Shown one piece after another: positions 61,458 to 64,000 of a stretch of 64,000 bases of DNA. The notes below the pieces were generated by a model. It saw only the letters and a list, made by a program, of their open reading frames with translations. It had not been told where the DNA came from and ran no database searches. A program made the position numbers and the translations under genes. How positions within the stretch are numbered: the first letter of the stretch is position 1; each line of letters opens with the position of its first letter. The stretch lies in contig JAIOOS010000028.1 of NCBI GenBank assembly GCA_021414305.1, positions 1-64,000 of the forward strand, written 5' to 3'. Origin of the DNA: Burkholderiales bacterium (GTDB lineage: Bacteria > Pseudomonadota > Gammaproteobacteria > Burkholderiales > Burkholderiaceae_C).

Positions 61458-61982
61458 TCAGGCGACCTTCGTCAGCCCGGCGCGAAAGCGCCTGGCGTTG
61501 CTCACGTAGTGCTCGGCGATCCGGCCCAGCCCGGCGATCTGCTCCGCGCTCAGGGTGCGCACCACGACGGCGGGCGAGCCCATGATCATCGAGCCGTCGG
61601 GGAAGGTCTTGCCCTCGGTGACGAGCGAGCGGGCGCCGACCAGGCAGCCCTTGCCGATGCGCGCATGGTTGAGGACCACGGCGCCGATGCCGATCAGCGA
61701 GCCGTCGCCGATGGTGCAGCCGTGCAGCATCACCAGGTGGCCGATCGAGACGTCGTCGCCGAGCGTCGTCGGCACGCCCTCGTCGGCATGGATCACGCTG
61801 CCGTCCTGCACGTTCGTGCGCCGGCCGATGCTGATCAGCGCGCTGTCGCCGCGCAGGATCGCGCCGAACCAGACGCTCGCGTCCTCGCCGAGCTCGACGT
61901 CGCCGATCACGGTGGCGCTGTCGGCGACCCAGGCGCCGGGTTGCAGGCGGGGAACGCGATCGTCGAGACGATAGATGGCCAT
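61458..61982 (-). CDS. Gamma-carbonic-anhydrase-like hexapeptide protein
   Basis: A 174-aa left-handed beta-helix protein of the YrdA/PaaY type. It has the ligand histidines in SVIHADEG and SIGHLVMLHGC and the repeat V-x-I-G-D-V-x-L-G. Such proteins bind zinc or another metal trimerically and may have carbonic anhydrase or thioesterase-related activity. It converges with the hydratase gene and diverges from the MalT-like regulator. Confidence 0.9.
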   Translation of the reverse strand: MAIYRLDDRVPRLQPGAWVADSATVIGDVELGEDASVWFGAILRGDSALISIGRRTNVQDGSVIHADEGVPTTLGDDVSIGHLVMLHGCTIGDGSLIGIGAVVLNHARIGKGCLVGARSLVTEGKTFPDGSMIMGSPAVVVRTLSAEQIAGLGRIAEHYVSNARRFRAGLTKVA

Positions 61983-62086
61983 CGGCCGATTCTAGAAGGC
62001 AGCCCGAGCATACAAACCGCGCTGGCGTCAAGCCTCGCCGCGCTCGCGCGAGTGGGCAAAAATAAGCGCTCCGCTTCAGCCCCGCC

Positions 62087-64000
62087 ATGGCCGCCCCGTC
62101 GTTCGCCCTGACCAAGATCCAGGCGCCGCGCCCCCGCGCCAGCCTGGTCGCGCGCGAGTTGCTCGAGCAGCGCATGGCCGATGCGGCGATGGCCAAGCGC
62201 CTGGTCCTGCTGGCCGCACCCGCGGGCTTCGGCAAGACCGCCGCCCTCACCCGCTTGATCTCGCGCCTCGGCAGCGGCGCCGCGGTCGCCTGGGTCGCGG
62301 TCGACTCCGACGACGACCCGCTCGGCCTGCTGGCATGCCTGTGCGCCGCGCTCGAGCCGTTCGACCCGCCGTGGCGCACCGATCCGGAGGCGCTGGTCGC
62401 GATGGCCGGCGGCAGCCGCGGCGATCGCCACGCGGTGATCAGCGAGCTGCTCAACACGCTCGCCGCGTGCGAGGTCGAACGCGGCCTGATCGTCGTCGAC
62501 GATGCGCACCGCATCCGCGACCCGGCGGTGTTCGAGTTCCTCGACCACCTGCTCGAACGGCTGCCGCCGCAGTGGGGCGTGGTGCTCTCCACCCGGACCG
62601 AGCCGCCGCTGGCGCTGGCGCGCCTGCGCGCGCACGACGAGCTGGCCGAGTTCCGCGAGCGCGACCTGCGCTTCGGCCTGGCCGAGGTGCGCGCCCTGCT
62701 GCCGGAGCTGCCGGCGCATGTCGATCCGGCGTCGACCAGCCGGCGCCTGCTCGAGCGCACCCAGGGCTGGGCGGTGGGCCTGCGCCTGGCGGTGAACAGC
62801 CTGGCCGCGAGCCCGGCCGAAGCGGGCGTCGACCGCCGCCAGGCCGGCGTGGCCGACAGCAGCGCCGACCGGCACGTCTTCGACTACCTGCTGGCCGAAG
62901 TGCTGGGCGCGATGCCGCCCGACCTGCGCGCCTTTCTCCTGCGCTGCTCGGTGCTGAGCGAGCTGAGCTCGGCGCGTTGCGCGGCGGTGTCGGCCGACGC
63001 TCGCGCCGCGCACTGGCTCGACGAGGTCGAGCGGCGGGGCCTCTTCGTCTCGGTCCTCGAGGGGCCCGAGCCGACGCTGCGGCTGCACGACCTGTTCCGC
63101 GATTTCCTCCAGGACCGGTTGCGTCGCGAGATGCCCGACGAGCTGCCCGCGCTCTACCGCCGCGCCGCGGCCGGCGAGCCCGACATGCTGCGCCGGACCG
63201 GCTTCCTGATCCGCTCCGGCGACTGGACCGAGGCCGAGGCCGAGCTCGCCGAAGCGGGCGGCCGGATCGTCACCACGGTCGGGCCGGCGCCGGTGCTGCG
63301 CCTGCTCGAGCAGTTCCCGCCGCCGCTGCACGAGCGCTCCGGCCGGCTGGCGCACATCCGCTGCCTCTGCGCCTGGGCGCGCTGGGACTGGCCGGCCATG
63401 CGCGAAGCGGCGGAGCGCGCCCGCCGCGCCTACGAGAGCGCGGGCGACCGCCTGGGGGCGTGGCGCTCCGGGCTGTACGCGGCGATCTCCTCCGCCAGCT
63501 TCGGCTTCAACGAGGAGGCCCGGCAGCGCGTCGAGCAGCCGCCGCCCGAGCCGCTCGGGGTCGACGATCGCGCCTTCCTGGCGATGACGCGCACCTACGC
63601 GACCTTCGACAGCGGCCGGCTCGACATCCTCGGCCAGCGCTACGGCGAGGTGCTCGACGCGCTCGAGTCGAGCGCCAACATCCCGCTCTGGTACCACTGC
63701 GTGCCGCGCAGCATGCAATGCGGCCTGCCGGGCATGAACCCGCCGCTGGCCCGCTTCGCCAACGGAGCGCTGCGGGTGCTGCCCGACATGCCGAGCCCGC
63801 TGCGCGCGCTGGCGCTCTCGCTGCGCGCCTGGGGCGAGCTCTCGGCCGGCGACATCGGCGCCGCCACGGCGACCGCGCAGCTCGCCGAGTCGGACGCGCG
63901 CTGGCTCGGCCCGCCGCCGAATGTGCGCGTCTTCGTCTACGCATTGCTCTCGATCCTGCATGCGATGCACGGCCGGCCCGTCGAGGCGCGGCAGGCGCTC
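62087..64000 (+). CDS. MalT-type LuxR activator, N-terminal part (runs off the window)
   Basis: At least 638 codons are open to the last base. The start ATG 62087 opens MAAPSFALTKIQAPRP, then a P-loop APAGFGKT (44-51), Walker B VVDDAH, LSTRTEPPLALARLRA and the signature LERTQGWAVGLRLA, all typical of MalT-like STAND ATPases. A helical TPR-like region follows. The C-terminal LuxR HTH that defines the class would lie beyond the window. Such proteins switch on genes after binding an inducer and ATP. The target is unknown. Confidence 0.88.
   Translation, partial: MAAPSFALTKIQAPRPRASLVARELLEQRMADAAMAKRLVLLAAPAGFGKTAALTRLISRLGSGAAVAWVAVDSDDDPLGLLACLCAALEPFDPPWRTDPEALVAMAGGSRGDRHAVISELLNTLAACEVERGLIVVDDAHRIRDPAVFEFLDHLLERLPPQWGVVLSTRTEPPLALARLRAHDELAEFRERDLRFGLAEVRALLPELPAHVDPASTSRRLLERTQGWAVGLRLAVNSLAASPAEAGVDRRQAGVADSSADRHVFDYLLAEVLGAMPPDLRAFLLRCSVLSELSSARCAAVSADARAAHWLDEVERRGLFVSVLEGPEPTLRLHDLFRDFLQDRLRREMPDELPALYRRAAAGEPDMLRRTGFLIRSGDWTEAEAELAEAGGRIVTTVGPAPVLRLLEQFPPPLHERSGRLAHIRCLCAWARWDWPAMREAAERARRAYESAGDRLGAWRSGLYAAISSASFGFNEEARQRVEQPPPEPLGVDDRAFLAMTRTYATFDSGRLDILGQRYGEVLDALESSANIPLWYHCVPRSMQCGLPGMNPPLARFANGALRVLPDMPSPLRALALSLRAWGELSAGDIGAATATAQLAESDARWLGPPPNVRVFVYALLSILHAMHGRPVEARQAL

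Overview
The window looks like chromosomal DNA of a high-GC betaproteobacterium, most likely order Burkholderiales. Supporting signs are the gene orders pyrG-kdsA-eno-ftsB, iscRSUA-hscBA-fdx and zapB-like/zapA/6S RNA, an intracellular Ralstonia-type PHB depolymerase, and many genes with GTG or TTG starts joined by 1-4 nt overlaps. No tRNA, rRNA, CRISPR array, insertion sequence or prophage was seen. Nearly all of the window is housekeeping DNA at very high GC. The main exception is about 5.7-11.4 kb, which is visibly less GC-rich in its regulators and intergenic parts.

Layout. 0-5.6 kb: pnp, rpsO, an aminotransferase, an Hsp20 chaperone and tsaD. 5.7-11.1 kb: a five-gene, one-direction peptide-secretion locus: LuxR regulator, 46-aa precursor with a double-glycine-type leader, HlyD-like adaptor, C39-peptidase ABC exporter, second LuxR regulator. 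11.4-12.1 kb: two small hypothetical genes. 12.1-17.6 kb: the complete isc Fe-S operon with tandem IscR boxes and a strong intrinsic terminator inside it. 17.6-23.8 kb: uvrB diverging from an aminotransferase-phaZ-rsxB-nth cluster with a structured leader. 23.8-28.8 kb: vitamin B12 uptake unit btuB-btuC-btuD-btuF under a cobalamin riboswitch. 28.9-35.6 kb: zapB-like/zapA, 6S RNA, EVE protein, ybiB, a sterol-desaturase-family enzyme, a YiiX-like lipoprotein, an FAD oxidoreductase that seems to start at CTG, rpsU, yqeY and a DUF442 phosphatase-like gene. 35.7-39.3 kb: a TRAP transporter whose permease genes converge on the binding-protein gene. 39.4-49.9 kb: pmbA, darP, mog, an ABC exporter, cysE, trmJ, suhB, mutS and an isolated Anbu proteasome-like gene. 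50.1-51.8 kb: a 565-aa protein I do not recognise. 51.9-57.2 kb: pyrG-kdsA-eno-ftsB-pnuC-nadR-like. 57.2-64 kb: a CopD-like membrane protein, two zinc-ribbon proteins, a hydratase, a gamma-carbonic anhydrase and the start of a MalT-type LuxR activator that runs off the end.

How the parts work together. The most interesting region is the peptide locus. The precursor's leader fits the double-glycine consensus at every key position (L-12, L-7, V-4, G-2, A-1) and predicts a 12-residue product, GIQQSALPNKGW. The exporter carries a full C39 catalytic triad able to cut such a leader, and the adaptor overlaps it by a GTGA junction. Two autoinducer-domain LuxR proteins flank the genes. CTG-N10-CAG dyads sharing CTGTCAAC lie just upstream of both the precursor and the upstream luxR gene. 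I infer a LuxR-controlled secreted-peptide system, either a signal or a small bacteriocin. No luxI lies in the window and the biological activity is unknown.
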